Assembly (NCBI RefSeq): GCF_009793355.1
Contig: NZ_WTKP01000009.1
Coordinates: 1 to 64,000, forward strand
Reading direction: 5' to 3'
Length of the DNA stretch: 64,000 bases
Origin: Vreelandella zhuhanensis
Lineage (GTDB): Bacteria; Pseudomonadota; Gammaproteobacteria; Pseudomonadales; Halomonadaceae
Each line of letters starts with the position of its first letter. Position 1 is the stretch's first letter. Below the pieces are notes generated by a model, which was not told the origin of the DNA, ran no database searches, and saw nothing but the letters and a program-made list of their open reading frames with translations. The position numbers and the translations under genes were made by a program. Positions 34,718-43,102 of the stretch are shown here, piece after piece.

Positions 34718-35263
34718 TTAGCGGGCGGTGTCGGTCAGCGGCTTGACGTCGAAGATGCCCACATCGCAGCCGGGCTCGGCGGCACTCTGTGTCTGCTCGG
34801 CGACAGTACGCAGTGAACTTCCACGTGCAGCGAGGATCTGGTCCATGGCGCCGGCAAACCAGCCGGTGAACATGTACTCGACCTTGCGACCCACCTTGCC
34901 CAGTTGGTAAACGAAGGCGCTGTTTTCTAGCCGCACCCGAGCCGTGCCGGCATCGAGATCGATCTGTTCAGTGATGAAGTGGCCCCAACCGCGCTGGGAG
35001 AGACGCGTCATGTAATGCTCGAAGACAGCCTCGCCCTCAAGGCCATGGCATTCGGCCTCCTTCTCGCACCAGTGCCAGGCGCTCTTGTAGCCGGCGTGGT
35101 AGAGGATATCGGCGTACTTCTTGGCACCTAGCGCCTCCTCTACAGCCACATGGTTGTTGATAAAGAAGTGTCGCGGCACATACAGCATGGGCAGAGCGTC
35201 GGTCGTCCAGACGCCGGTTTCGCTATCCACTTCGATAGGCAGTGCGGGGGCCAGCTTGGTCAC
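34718..35263 (-). CDS. DUF5943 / 4-vinyl-reductase-like protein of the dgc operon
   Basis: 181 residues. The core (FFINNHVAVEEALGAKKYAD, YHAGYKSAWHWCEKEAECHG, MTRLSQRGWGHF, EYMFTGWFAGAMDQILAARG) resembles the DUF5943 protein found in the Pseudomonas dimethylglycine cluster and, distantly, V4R-type small-molecule-binding domains. The start is a GTG at 35263 with GAGGAT. It is 24 bp from dgcA and clearly co-transcribed. No activity is known; a role in handling dimethylglycine or the demethylation product is only a guess from position. Confidence 0.75.
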   Translation of the reverse strand: MTKLAPALPIEVDSETGVWTTDALPMLYVPRHFFINNHVAVEEALGAKKYADILYHAGYKSAWHWCEKEAECHGLEGEAVFEHYMTRLSQRGWGHFITEQIDLDAGTARVRLENSAFVYQLGKVGRKVEYMFTGWFAGAMDQILAARGSSLRTVAEQTQSAAEPGCDVGIFDVKPLTDTAR

Positions 35264-35346
35264 GGTAGTTATCCTCTACATCGTTATTCTTGGCTAAGGA
35301 GCGGGGCTTTATCCCGTCGCCCCTATCAATCTTTTGGAGCAGGCGT

Positions 35347-36324
35347 TTAGGCGCCCCAGACATCCTTGAGTACACGCACCCAGTTCTCGCCCATGATCTT
35401 GCGTACCAAGGGCTCGCTGAAGCCGCGGCGCAGCAGGGCTTCGGTCAGGTTGGGGAACTCGCCAATGGTGCGGATGCCTTCGGGGTTGACGATCTTGCCG
35501 AAGCGGGTCAGGCGGCGAGCATAGCCTTTGTCATGGGTCAGCCACTCGAAGAAGTCCTGGTCGTGACCCTGGGTGAAGTCGGTGCCGATACCGATGGCAT
35601 CCTCGCCGACAATGTTCATCACGTACTCGATGGCCTCGCAGTAGTCTTCGATGGTCGAGTCGATGCCTTTCTTGAGAAAAGGCGCGAACATGGTGACGCC
35701 GACGAACCCGCCATGGTCAGCGATAAACTTGAGTTCTTCATCGGACTTGTTGCGCGGATGCTCTTTGAGACCGGATGGCAGGCAATGGGAGTAGCAGACC
35801 GGCTTCCGGGACTCGAGAATGACCTCCTCAGAAGTCTTGGCACCGACGTGAGAGAGATCGCACATGATGCCGACGCGGTTCATCTCGGCAACGATCTCGC
35901 GGCCAAAGCCGGAGAGGCCGCCGTCGCGCTCGTAGCAGCCGGTACCCACCAAATTCTGGGTGTTGTAGCACAGCTGCACGATACCCACGCCGAGCTGCTT
36001 GAAGATCTCCACATAGCCGATCTGATCCTCGAAGGCGTGGGCATTCTGGAAACCGTAGATGATGCCGGTCTTGCCCTCTTCTTTAGCGCGAGTGATATCC
36101 GCGGTGGTGCGTACCGGGCGCACCAGGTCGCTGCACTCAGCCATCAGCTGGTTGGAGGCGACAATATTATCGACCGTGGCCTGAAAGCCTTCCCACACCG
36201 AGACTGTGCAGTTGGCGGCGGTAAGACCACCGCGACGCATGTCCTCAAGTAGCTCACGGTTCCATTTGGCGATGATCAGGCCATCGATGACGATGGCATC
36301 GTCGTGCAGATCTTGGGGATTCAT
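35347..36324 (-). CDS. M19 renal-dipeptidase-like protein of the dgc operon
   Basis: 325 residues of the membrane dipeptidase (peptidase M19) fold. Later metal-site motifs are recognisable: DLSHVGAKTSEEV, CYSHCLPSGLKEHPRNKSD and GIGTDFTQGHD. However, the N-terminal His-x-Asp that normally binds zinc is replaced (VIDGLIIAKWNREL), and the bridging Glu region reads IIYGFQNAH. True dipeptidase activity is therefore doubtful. Start ATG 36324 with GGAG; the frame is open to 36450 without similarity. It is the first gene of the dgc operon, as in Pseudomonas; its role in betaine use is not established. A paralogue lies at 40462. Confidence 0.85.
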   Translation of the reverse strand: MNPQDLHDDAIVIDGLIIAKWNRELLEDMRRGGLTAANCTVSVWEGFQATVDNIVASNQLMAECSDLVRPVRTTADITRAKEEGKTGIIYGFQNAHAFEDQIGYVEIFKQLGVGIVQLCYNTQNLVGTGCYERDGGLSGFGREIVAEMNRVGIMCDLSHVGAKTSEEVILESRKPVCYSHCLPSGLKEHPRNKSDEELKFIADHGGFVGVTMFAPFLKKGIDSTIEDYCEAIEYVMNIVGEDAIGIGTDFTQGHDQDFFEWLTHDKGYARRLTRFGKIVNPEGIRTIGEFPNLTEALLRRGFSEPLVRKIMGENWVRVLKDVWGA

Positions 36325-36589
36325 CGGATGTGCTCCAGTTCGGGGGTCGGATTGGCATGACGGCAGCATAGCATCGGCCAGGCGCGACCCGACTCTGGAA
36401 GCGACGGCGATAATTCCAAAAACGTCATCTCTGTCGCGACTGCGACGCACGGTCGGGCGTCGCCCAAGGCAATCGCTGCCTGCCTGCGCAGCACGAGCGC
36501 ACGAAAGCCTCTCTCACGCAAGCGAGAAAGGGTGGCATCGGCAGGAGGTGGGAAACGACTCGCAGCATTTTGGCCGCGAGCCGCCTGCT

Positions 36590-37720
36590 TCAATGTTTCA
36601 GATGAACGCTGGCGTAGGTGGGCTCGCCTCGGGCCTGATCGAGTGCCATCAGCGCCGCCGAGATCGGCCGCTCCGACACCGGCTGAAACAGGAGGCTGTC
36701 GGACAGCTGCTCGGGGGCGAGTGTTTGCGCCCGCAGTGGGCTCATGCCCAGCCGCTCTTCCCGCGGCGGCAGGCCGAAGGTCTCGCGATAGCACTTGGAG
36801 AAGTGGGGGGTGGAGACGAAACCGCAGGTGGAGGCCACCTCGATGATCGATATCGATGTCTGCTTGAGCAACTGCCGGGCGCGGGTCAACCGCAGCTTGA
36901 GGTAGTAGCGCGACGGTGAGCAGAGCAGGTGTTTCTGGAAAAGCCGCTCGAGCTGGCGACGCGACACGTCGACATAGGCAGCTAGTTCCTCGAGCCCGAT
37001 AGGTTCCTCCAGATTGGCCTCCATGAGCGCCACGATCTCCAGCAGCTTGGGCTGGGTCGTGCCGAGGATATGCTTGAGCGGCACGCGCTGCTGGTCCTGT
37101 TCCCCGCGCACACGGTCGCAGATGAACATCTCGGAAATCCCCGTCGAGAGTTCGCGGCCATGATCCCGCCCGATCAGCGTGAGCATCATGTCCAGGGGAG
37201 CGGCCCCGCCCGAGGCGGTGGCCCTTTCGCGATCGATGGAGAACAGCCGGGTTGTCAGCACCACGCGGGGGAAGAACTCCTGCATGGCGGCCAGGCACTC
37301 CCAGTGGGCACTGGTCTCGTAGCCATCCAGGAGCCCCGCCTTGGCGAGCGCCCAGCTGCCAGTGCAGATACCTCCCAGCCGACGGGAGAGGCGTGCCTGG
37401 CCCTGCAGCCAGATGACATGCTCACGCTGCACCGCGCGTGCCGGCCCTATCCCGCCACAGACCACCACCATATCCAGCGCCAGCGGCACTGTGATCGCCA
37501 CATCCGGCGTAACCTTGAGGCCATCGCTGGCGGAGATCGGTTCGCCATCGATGCTCAGGGTGAACCAGCGATAGAGTTCCCGACCGGCCAGCTGGTTGGC
37601 CATGCGCAGCGGCTCGATGGCCGAGGCCAAAGAGAAGAGAGTGAAGTTTTCCAGCAGCAGGAAGCCAATAGCCTGGGGAGCAGCAACCGGCTTTTGCGGT
37701 GCCTGGGAAGTGGGCGTCAT
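36590..37720 (-). CDS. gbdR: GbdR, AraC-family activator of betaine catabolism
   Basis: 376 residues. The N-terminal DJ-1/PfpI-like (GATase1) ligand-binding domain (GFLLLENFTLFSLASAIEPL, CGGIGPARA, GGICTGSWALAKAG, SGGAAPLDMML) is followed by a C-terminal AraC double helix-turn-helix (EELAAYVDVSRRQLERLFQ, SIIEVASTCGFVSTPHFSKC). This architecture and its place between the dgc operon and other genes match GbdR, which activates gbc, dgc and sox genes in response to betaine or dimethylglycine. ATG 37720 with AGGAG. A GlxA-type regulator with another ligand is the alternative. Confidence 0.85.
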   Translation of the reverse strand: MTPTSQAPQKPVAAPQAIGFLLLENFTLFSLASAIEPLRMANQLAGRELYRWFTLSIDGEPISASDGLKVTPDVAITVPLALDMVVVCGGIGPARAVQREHVIWLQGQARLSRRLGGICTGSWALAKAGLLDGYETSAHWECLAAMQEFFPRVVLTTRLFSIDRERATASGGAAPLDMMLTLIGRDHGRELSTGISEMFICDRVRGEQDQQRVPLKHILGTTQPKLLEIVALMEANLEEPIGLEELAAYVDVSRRQLERLFQKHLLCSPSRYYLKLRLTRARQLLKQTSISIIEVASTCGFVSTPHFSKCYRETFGLPPREERLGMSPLRAQTLAPEQLSDSLLFQPVSERPISAALMALDQARGEPTYASVHLKH

Positions 37721-38013
37721 AGCGAGACTCCTGTACACAGGTTGTTTTTATGTGCGTATTCGGACGCCGCCGGTATCTGGCTGTCGCGATCAGGCAAGTC
37801 CGTTCCGAAAGGTACCATAAGGTGTCGTGATCTGGCATGTCACAATTGCCTATCAGCTGGTGGGTCGCCAGTTGATAACGACTATGGTGTCGCATTCAAG
37901 GGGGGGGTGGATGTCGCTCCCAGGCATGAACGCTGCCCTCGGACGGGCGCCACCAGACAAACTCGCCGCCGAAGACGATGGCCAAGGGCTATTTCGACGT
38001 CCCGGGCCTTTTA

Positions 38014-38892
38014 TTAATGATTAAGCTGGCGCAGAAGATACGCGCACATGGCTTCTGCAGCAGGTGAGAGGCTTCGTTCAGCGCGTTTAAGAAGGCCAAT
38101 ACGGCGCTCCAGATAGGGTGACGTGAGCGGTACGAAGCGTAGGCGCTCATACTCTTCCGGAAACGCCAAGCGAGGCAGTGTGGTAATTCCGACCCCGGCT
38201 TCGAGCATGGCGGTGAGCGAAATCATGTTGGAGATGTAGAGTGTGCTGTGCGTCAGTAGCTCAGCCGCTGGAGACCCTTCCAGCAGGCGCGAAGTGCCGT
38301 TGCAGATGAGGGGATAGGGTTTGAGCGTATGCCAATGCAGAGCGGTTTGTTGGGCTAGAGGATGATCATCACGGCATACAACCCCGATATCATCATGCAA
38401 CAGTTCGGTAAAGCTCAGTGTGTCATCAGGCATCCACAGACTGGTAATTCCAAGTTCAACCTCGCCTTTGAGTACCATCTCGTTGACCCGTTCGGAGTGG
38501 CCATCTTGAAGGCTGATACCGATGCCGGGGTAAGATGCCAAAAAGCCGGCCAGTAGCGTAGGCATCAGGCGGCTGGCAACCGAGGGCACGGCGGCAATAT
38601 CCACGCGCCCTCGCTGCTGGCGGGTAATTGCCAGCGCATCACTGCACACTCGGTCGTGATGGGCAACCAGCTCGCGAAAACGCGGTTCACACCAGTGGCC
38701 GAAAGGCGTCAACATGGCTTTACCATTGCCTTTCTCGAACAGCGGCTGGCCAAGGCGCTCTTCCAGATCACGCACGGCCATGGAAATGGCTGGCTGACTG
38801 CGGTGCAGCTGCTTGGCCGCCGCGTGGAAGCCCCCTTCATCGATGATAGCAAGCACGTAGCGCAACGGCGTCAATTTCAGTTCGGGTAGCAT
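38014..38892 (-). CDS. LysR-family regulator of the aldehyde dehydrogenase/BCCT operon
   Basis: 292 residues with N-terminal winged helix-turn-helix (TPLRYVLAIIDEGGFHAAAK, SQPAISMAVRDLEERLGQPL) and a LysR substrate-binding domain (GRVDIAAVPSVASRLMPTLL, ELGITSLWMPDD, AGVGITTLPRLAF). It is divergent from the aldehyde dehydrogenase gene, the standard arrangement for a LysR regulator with its target operon. The start is uncertain: ATG 38892 fits the family N-terminus; ATG 38937 would overlap the dyad at 38921-38933. Confidence 0.85.
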   Translation of the reverse strand: MLPELKLTPLRYVLAIIDEGGFHAAAKQLHRSQPAISMAVRDLEERLGQPLFEKGNGKAMLTPFGHWCEPRFRELVAHHDRVCSDALAITRQQRGRVDIAAVPSVASRLMPTLLAGFLASYPGIGISLQDGHSERVNEMVLKGEVELGITSLWMPDDTLSFTELLHDDIGVVCRDDHPLAQQTALHWHTLKPYPLICNGTSRLLEGSPAAELLTHSTLYISNMISLTAMLEAGVGITTLPRLAFPEEYERLRFVPLTSPYLERRIGLLKRAERSLSPAAEAMCAYLLRQLNH

Positions 38893-38920
38893 GATCCGCT
38901 TTATAGTCCGTTTTGAATGG

Positions 38921-38933
38921 TAAGCTTTTCTTA
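38921..38933. promoter_or_regulatory. candidate LysR operator
   Basis: TAAGCTTTTCTTA is a dyad (TAAG-N5-CTTA) containing the T-N11-A pattern of LysR boxes, centred about 85 bases upstream of the aldehyde dehydrogenase ATG and 35 bases upstream of the regulator start. Confidence 0.4.
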
Positions 38934-39012
38934 TCATATTATCTGAATTATTGATTACTCTTATCTCTATACCTCCTCTAGCATGTCGTCAATGACTTCA
39001 AAGGAGGTAATT

Positions 39013-40452
39013 ATGTCATCCCTACACTCGCTCTATATCAACGGCCAATGGGTCGACGGTGAAAGCCACATCACGAATGTCAATCCTTCCGACCTTTCCG
39101 ATGTGATCGGCGACTACGCCCAGGCAAGCACGGTGCAGGTCGAAGCCGCCATCACCGCTGCCCGCTCGGGCCAGCGGGAATGGGGCAAAAGTGGGCTGGA
39201 GCAGCGCTATAGCGTGCTGATGGCGATTGGCGACGAATTGATGGCGCGCAAGGAAGAGCTTGGACGTCTGCTGTCACGGGAAGAGGGCAAGCCGCTGGCG
39301 GAAGGAATCGGCGAAGTGGCCCGTTCGGCACAATTTTTCCACTATTACGCCGCTGAAGTGTTGCGCCAGATTGATGAACGGGTGGATTCAGTGCGCCCCG
39401 GTGTTCAAGTGGAAACTCGCCGTGAACCGGTGGGCGTGGTCGGCATTATCAGCCCGTGGAATTTCCCCATGGCGACGGCGGTGTGGAAGATTGCTCCGGC
39501 GCTAGCTTTTGGTAATGCGGTGATTTTCAAGCCTGCGAATCTGGTGCCTGCCAGTGCTTGGGCATTGACCGAGATTATCAGTCGTCAGGCCTTACCCGCG
39601 GGTACTTTCAACCTGCTGATGGGTAGCGGCGGACGTGTCGGCGAAGCATTAATCACAAGCCCCGCCATCAATGCGCTGACGTTTACCGGCTCGCTGGAAG
39701 TTGGGCGTCGTATTGCCGCTGCCACCGCAGGCAATCTGGTTAAATGTCAGCTAGAGATGGGTTCCAAGAATGCGCTGATTGTCGCCGAAGATGCCGATCT
39801 GGATCTGGCGGTGGAGGCCGCGTTCAACGGCGCGTATTCCAGTACCGGCCAGAAGTGCACCGCCTCCTCACGGTTGATTGTGCATCAGGCAGTACATGAT
39901 GTGTTTGTTGACAAGTTGAGTGCGCGGCTAGCGAACGCCAAGGTCGGGCCAGCGTTGGAAGAAGGCGTGCAGATCGGCCCGGTGGCCGATGCCCGCCAGC
40001 TGGAATCCAACCTGGCCTGGATCGAACGCGCCAAGGCCGATGGGGCTCAGTTGGCCTTCGGTGGCGAACGGGTGAACTGCAGCAGTGACGGATATTTCAT
40101 GGTGCCAGCCCTGTTCACTGATACCACCAACGAGATGGCCATCAACCGCGAAGAAGTCTTCGGCCCGATTGCCTGCGTGATCAAAGTGACAGATATGGAC
40201 GAAGCGATTACCACGTTGAACGACACTAACTTTGGCCTGACGGCAGGCATCATCACCGACTCCCTGGCGCTTTCCAGCCGTTTCAAAGCGGAGGCAGAGA
40301 CGGGCTGTGTGATGGTCAATCTGCCCACTGCAGGCACTGATTACCATGTACCGTTTGGCGGTCGCAAGGACTCTAGTTTCGGCCCGCGTGAGCAGGGACG
40401 CTATGCCCGCGAGTTCTACACTGTCGTGAAGACCTGCTACGTGAAAGCGTAA
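39013..40452 (+). CDS. NAD(P)-dependent aldehyde dehydrogenase
   Basis: 479 residues of the ALDH superfamily. Asn150 (SPWNFPMATAVWK), Glu248 (QLEMGSKNAL) and the catalytic Cys282 (SSTGQKCTASSRL) are all present, as is the C-terminal FGGRKDSS. AAAGGAGG lies 6 bases before the ATG at 39013; the earlier ATG at 38983 lacks a site. The sequence is nearest in style to semialdehyde dehydrogenases of the alpha-ketoglutaric semialdehyde type, but I cannot fix the substrate. It heads an operon with the M19-like, BCCT, 592-residue, DUF3726 and RidA genes, so its aldehyde is probably a breakdown product of the compound imported by the BCCT carrier. Confidence 0.88.
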   Translation: MSSLHSLYINGQWVDGESHITNVNPSDLSDVIGDYAQASTVQVEAAITAARSGQREWGKSGLEQRYSVLMAIGDELMARKEELGRLLSREEGKPLAEGIGEVARSAQFFHYYAAEVLRQIDERVDSVRPGVQVETRREPVGVVGIISPWNFPMATAVWKIAPALAFGNAVIFKPANLVPASAWALTEIISRQALPAGTFNLLMGSGGRVGEALITSPAINALTFTGSLEVGRRIAAATAGNLVKCQLEMGSKNALIVAEDADLDLAVEAAFNGAYSSTGQKCTASSRLIVHQAVHDVFVDKLSARLANAKVGPALEEGVQIGPVADARQLESNLAWIERAKADGAQLAFGGERVNCSSDGYFMVPALFTDTTNEMAINREEVFGPIACVIKVTDMDEAITTLNDTNFGLTAGIITDSLALSSRFKAEAETGCVMVNLPTAGTDYHVPFGGRKDSSFGPREQGRYAREFYTVVKTCYVKA

Positions 40453-40461
40453 GGAGTGGGC

Positions 40462-41451
40462 ATGTCCAAGCAGATGCTGACCGTTGATGGGCTGCAGTAC
40501 TCCCACTGGTCCCGCGAAATTTTTGAACAGATGCGCGAGGGCGGTGTGGATGCCGTCCATGCAACGCTGGTGTATCACGAAACCACCCGTGAGACGCTAA
40601 CGCGTATTGGCGAATGGAATCGCCGCTTTGAAGCCCATAGCGATCTGATCATGCCGGTGCAGGCACCCAGCGATATTCTGCGTGCCCAGCAGGTGGGCAA
40701 GGTGGGCATCTTCTTCGGTGCGCAGAACTGCTCGCCGATCGAAGATGATATCGACATGGTGACCGTGCTGCGCCAGCTGGGGCTTCTGATCATGCAGCTC
40801 ACCTACAACAATCAGAGCTTGTTGGCGTGCGGCTGTTACGAAAGCGAAGACAGCGGTATTACCCGGTTTGGCCGCCAAGTGATACGCGAGATGAACCGAG
40901 TCGGCATGGTGATCGATATGTCCCACAGCAGCGAGCGCTCCACCCTGGAGGCCATCGAGCTTTCCGAGCGCCCGGTGATTATTTCCCATGCCAACCCGAG
41001 CTTCTTCCACGCGGCCAAGCGCAACAAGTCTGACAAGGTACTCAAGGCGATTGCGGAAAATGACGGCTTGCTGGGCTTTTCGGCCTACCCTTTCCATCTC
41101 AAGAATGGCCCTGACTGCACGTTGGAAGATTATTGCGACATGATTGCTCGCACCGTTGATCTGATGGGTATCGAACATGTCGGGCTGGGCACGGATCTTT
41201 GCCAGAACCAGCCAACATCGGTGCTGGATTGGATGCGCAATGGTCGCTGGTCGAAAGAGATGGATTACGGTGAAGGCAGCGCCAGCAATGCTGGCTGGCC
41301 ACAGCCGCTTGCCTGGCTGCGCGATAGCCGTGACTTCCCCAATCTGATTGAAGGGCTACGCGACAAGGGGTTTGGTGAAGAGGAAATCGCTCGCATCATG
41401 GGGCGCAACTGGCTTGCCCTGCTGGAGCGCACGACCACACCCATGGTGTGA
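40462..41451 (+). CDS. M19 renal-dipeptidase-like protein, second paralogue
   Basis: 329 residues, homologous to the dgc-operon protein at 35347. It likewise lacks the N-terminal His-x-Asp of true M19 enzymes (VDGLQYSHWSREIFEQM) but keeps DMSHSSERSTLEAIEL, ISHANPSFFHAAKRNKSDK and GLGTDLCQNQPTSVLDW. The bridging Glu region reads GIFFGAQNCS, so Gln occupies the Glu site as in the other copy. AAGGAG precedes the ATG at 40462, 9 bp after the aldehyde dehydrogenase stop. The enzyme probably hydrolyses or cyclises something other than a normal dipeptide; this is inference. Confidence 0.85.
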   Translation: MSKQMLTVDGLQYSHWSREIFEQMREGGVDAVHATLVYHETTRETLTRIGEWNRRFEAHSDLIMPVQAPSDILRAQQVGKVGIFFGAQNCSPIEDDIDMVTVLRQLGLLIMQLTYNNQSLLACGCYESEDSGITRFGRQVIREMNRVGMVIDMSHSSERSTLEAIELSERPVIISHANPSFFHAAKRNKSDKVLKAIAENDGLLGFSAYPFHLKNGPDCTLEDYCDMIARTVDLMGIEHVGLGTDLCQNQPTSVLDWMRNGRWSKEMDYGEGSASNAGWPQPLAWLRDSRDFPNLIEGLRDKGFGEEEIARIMGRNWLALLERTTTPMV

Positions 41452-41524
41452 CGATAACGATTGACCACCACCGAGTATCACCACAAGCCTTCTACCACTA
41501 CAACAATCAATAACGAGGTTTCCC

Positions 41525-43102
41525 ATGAACTCACCCCAAGATAAAGCCCCTGCTTCAGGGCTCGGCAAGTTCGGCGACCCGGTTGTGCTCGGGCTCAGCG
41601 GCGGTTTTGTTATCCTTTTTGTGCTGCTCTCCTTGGTAAATATAGAGGGCGTCGAAGGGGCTATTTCCGTCGGGTTTGCCTGGACCGCCGCAGTACTTGG
41701 CTCCTATTTCCAGCTGCTGCTGCTGCTGACATTCTTTATCGCCATTGGCTTGGCGATTTCACCGGCAGCCAGCGCCAAAGTGGGCGGGCTGGAGTCGCCG
41801 GAGCTGAGTACCTTTAAATGGCTATCGATCATCATGTGTACCCTGCTGGCCGGCGGCGGCGTGTTCTTCGCCGCGGGGGAGCCTGTGTACCACTTTGTGG
41901 TCACACCGCCCGCGTTCGATAGCGAGGCGGGCACGGTGGAAGCAATTGCCGGTGCGCTGGCGCAGTCGTTTATGCACTGGGGCTTTCTGGCCTGGGCGGT
42001 ACTCGGCTCGCTCACCGCTATTGTGCTGGCTTACTGGCACTACGACCGCGGCCTACCGTTACAGCCGCGTACCCTGCTCTACCCGGTGCTGGGCGAGCGC
42101 TTAATGCGTAGCTGGTTGGGTGGCGTAGTCGATGCCTGCTGCGTCATTGCCGTGGTGGCCGGCACTGTCGGGCCGATTGGCTTTCTGGCCACGCAGGTGA
42201 GCTTCGGCCTGCATGAACTGTTTGGCTTGAGTTCAGGTTATGCCACTCAGTTGGTGATCCTGGTGGTGCTGGGTGCACTTTATGTGACCTCGGCGGCTAC
42301 CGGCATTCATCGTGGTATTCAACTACTCAGTCGTATCAACGTGTTTCTGGCGCTGGCCATCGCCGCGGTGATTTTTATCTTCGGTCCTACGCTGTTCCTC
42401 ACCAATGCCTATCTGCAGGGCTTCGGCGAGTACATCAGCTCGTTTTTCACCATGGCGACCATGACTTCGGAGACCGCGCCGGACTGGTGGATGCAGTGGT
42501 GGACGGTATTTTTCTTTGCCTGGTTCATCGGTTACGGCCCGCTGATGGCGATTTTTGTGGCGCGTATCTCGCGTGGCCGCACTATCCGCCAGATGATTCT
42601 CGCGGTGGCCGTGATGGCGCCCATCGCCACCACCGTCTGGTTTACGCTGCTAGGCGGTGCCGGTATTCATTACCAGCTGACCGGTGTGATCGACTTGGCT
42701 GAGGCGCTCAATAACTTCCAGTTCGATGTGGCGACGCTGACCGTTGCGCAGGCGCTGCCGGGTGGCACGCTGATGGCGCTGGCCATCCTGCTGTTGACCA
42801 CCATCTTTGTGGCCACCACCGGTGACTCCATGAGCTACGCGATTGCCGTGGTGTGCACCGGGCACGATCGGCCGCACACCGCCGTGCGTATTTTCTGGGG
42901 CATCACCATGTCGCTAATGGCGGCCATTCTGCTCTACATGGGGGCGGGACAGATCAGCGTACTGCAGCAATTTATCGTAATTACTGCGATTCCGGTTTCT
43001 CTGGTGCTACTGCCATCGCTGTGGCTGGGGCCACAGGCGGCTTACGCCATGGCGCGTGAGCAAGGTTTGACCACACGCAAGAAGGTGATGACACATGAGT
43101 AA
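41525..43102 (+). CDS. BCCT-family transporter with altered substrate box
   Basis: 525 residues with about twelve transmembrane segments of the betaine/choline/carnitine family. The signature after TM8 is recognisable (FFAWFIGYGPLMAIFVARIS, then RGRTIRQMI), as is the first glycine-rich segment (LAGGGVFFAAGEPVYHF). In BetP the corresponding residues are Trp373-Trp374-Trp377; here they read Trp-Phe-Tyr, and the usual FWG before the EP motif is FAA. The aromatic cage is thus kept but changed, suggesting a substrate other than glycine betaine. GAGG precedes the ATG; the stop overlaps the next gene by 8 bp. Without a long C-terminal osmosensor tail, it is likely catabolic. Confidence 0.87.
   Translation: MNSPQDKAPASGLGKFGDPVVLGLSGGFVILFVLLSLVNIEGVEGAISVGFAWTAAVLGSYFQLLLLLTFFIAIGLAISPAASAKVGGLESPELSTFKWLSIIMCTLLAGGGVFFAAGEPVYHFVVTPPAFDSEAGTVEAIAGALAQSFMHWGFLAWAVLGSLTAIVLAYWHYDRGLPLQPRTLLYPVLGERLMRSWLGGVVDACCVIAVVAGTVGPIGFLATQVSFGLHELFGLSSGYATQLVILVVLGALYVTSAATGIHRGIQLLSRINVFLALAIAAVIFIFGPTLFLTNAYLQGFGEYISSFFTMATMTSETAPDWWMQWWTVFFFAWFIGYGPLMAIFVARISRGRTIRQMILAVAVMAPIATTVWFTLLGGAGIHYQLTGVIDLAEALNNFQFDVATLTVAQALPGGTLMALAILLLTTIFVATTGDSMSYAIAVVCTGHDRPHTAVRIFWGITMSLMAAILLYMGAGQISVLQQFIVITAIPVSLVLLPSLWLGPQAAYAMAREQGLTTRKKVMTHE

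Noticed and set aside
39013..40452. Naming the aldehyde dehydrogenase betaine aldehyde dehydrogenase (betB)
   Set aside because: No betA or choline transporter beside it, and sequence style is nearer to semialdehyde dehydrogenases; substrate left open.
41525..43102. Calling the BCCT protein BetT or a glycine betaine carrier
   Set aside because: The substrate-box residues differ from known betaine/choline carriers and the operon lacks betaine aldehyde or choline dehydrogenase.
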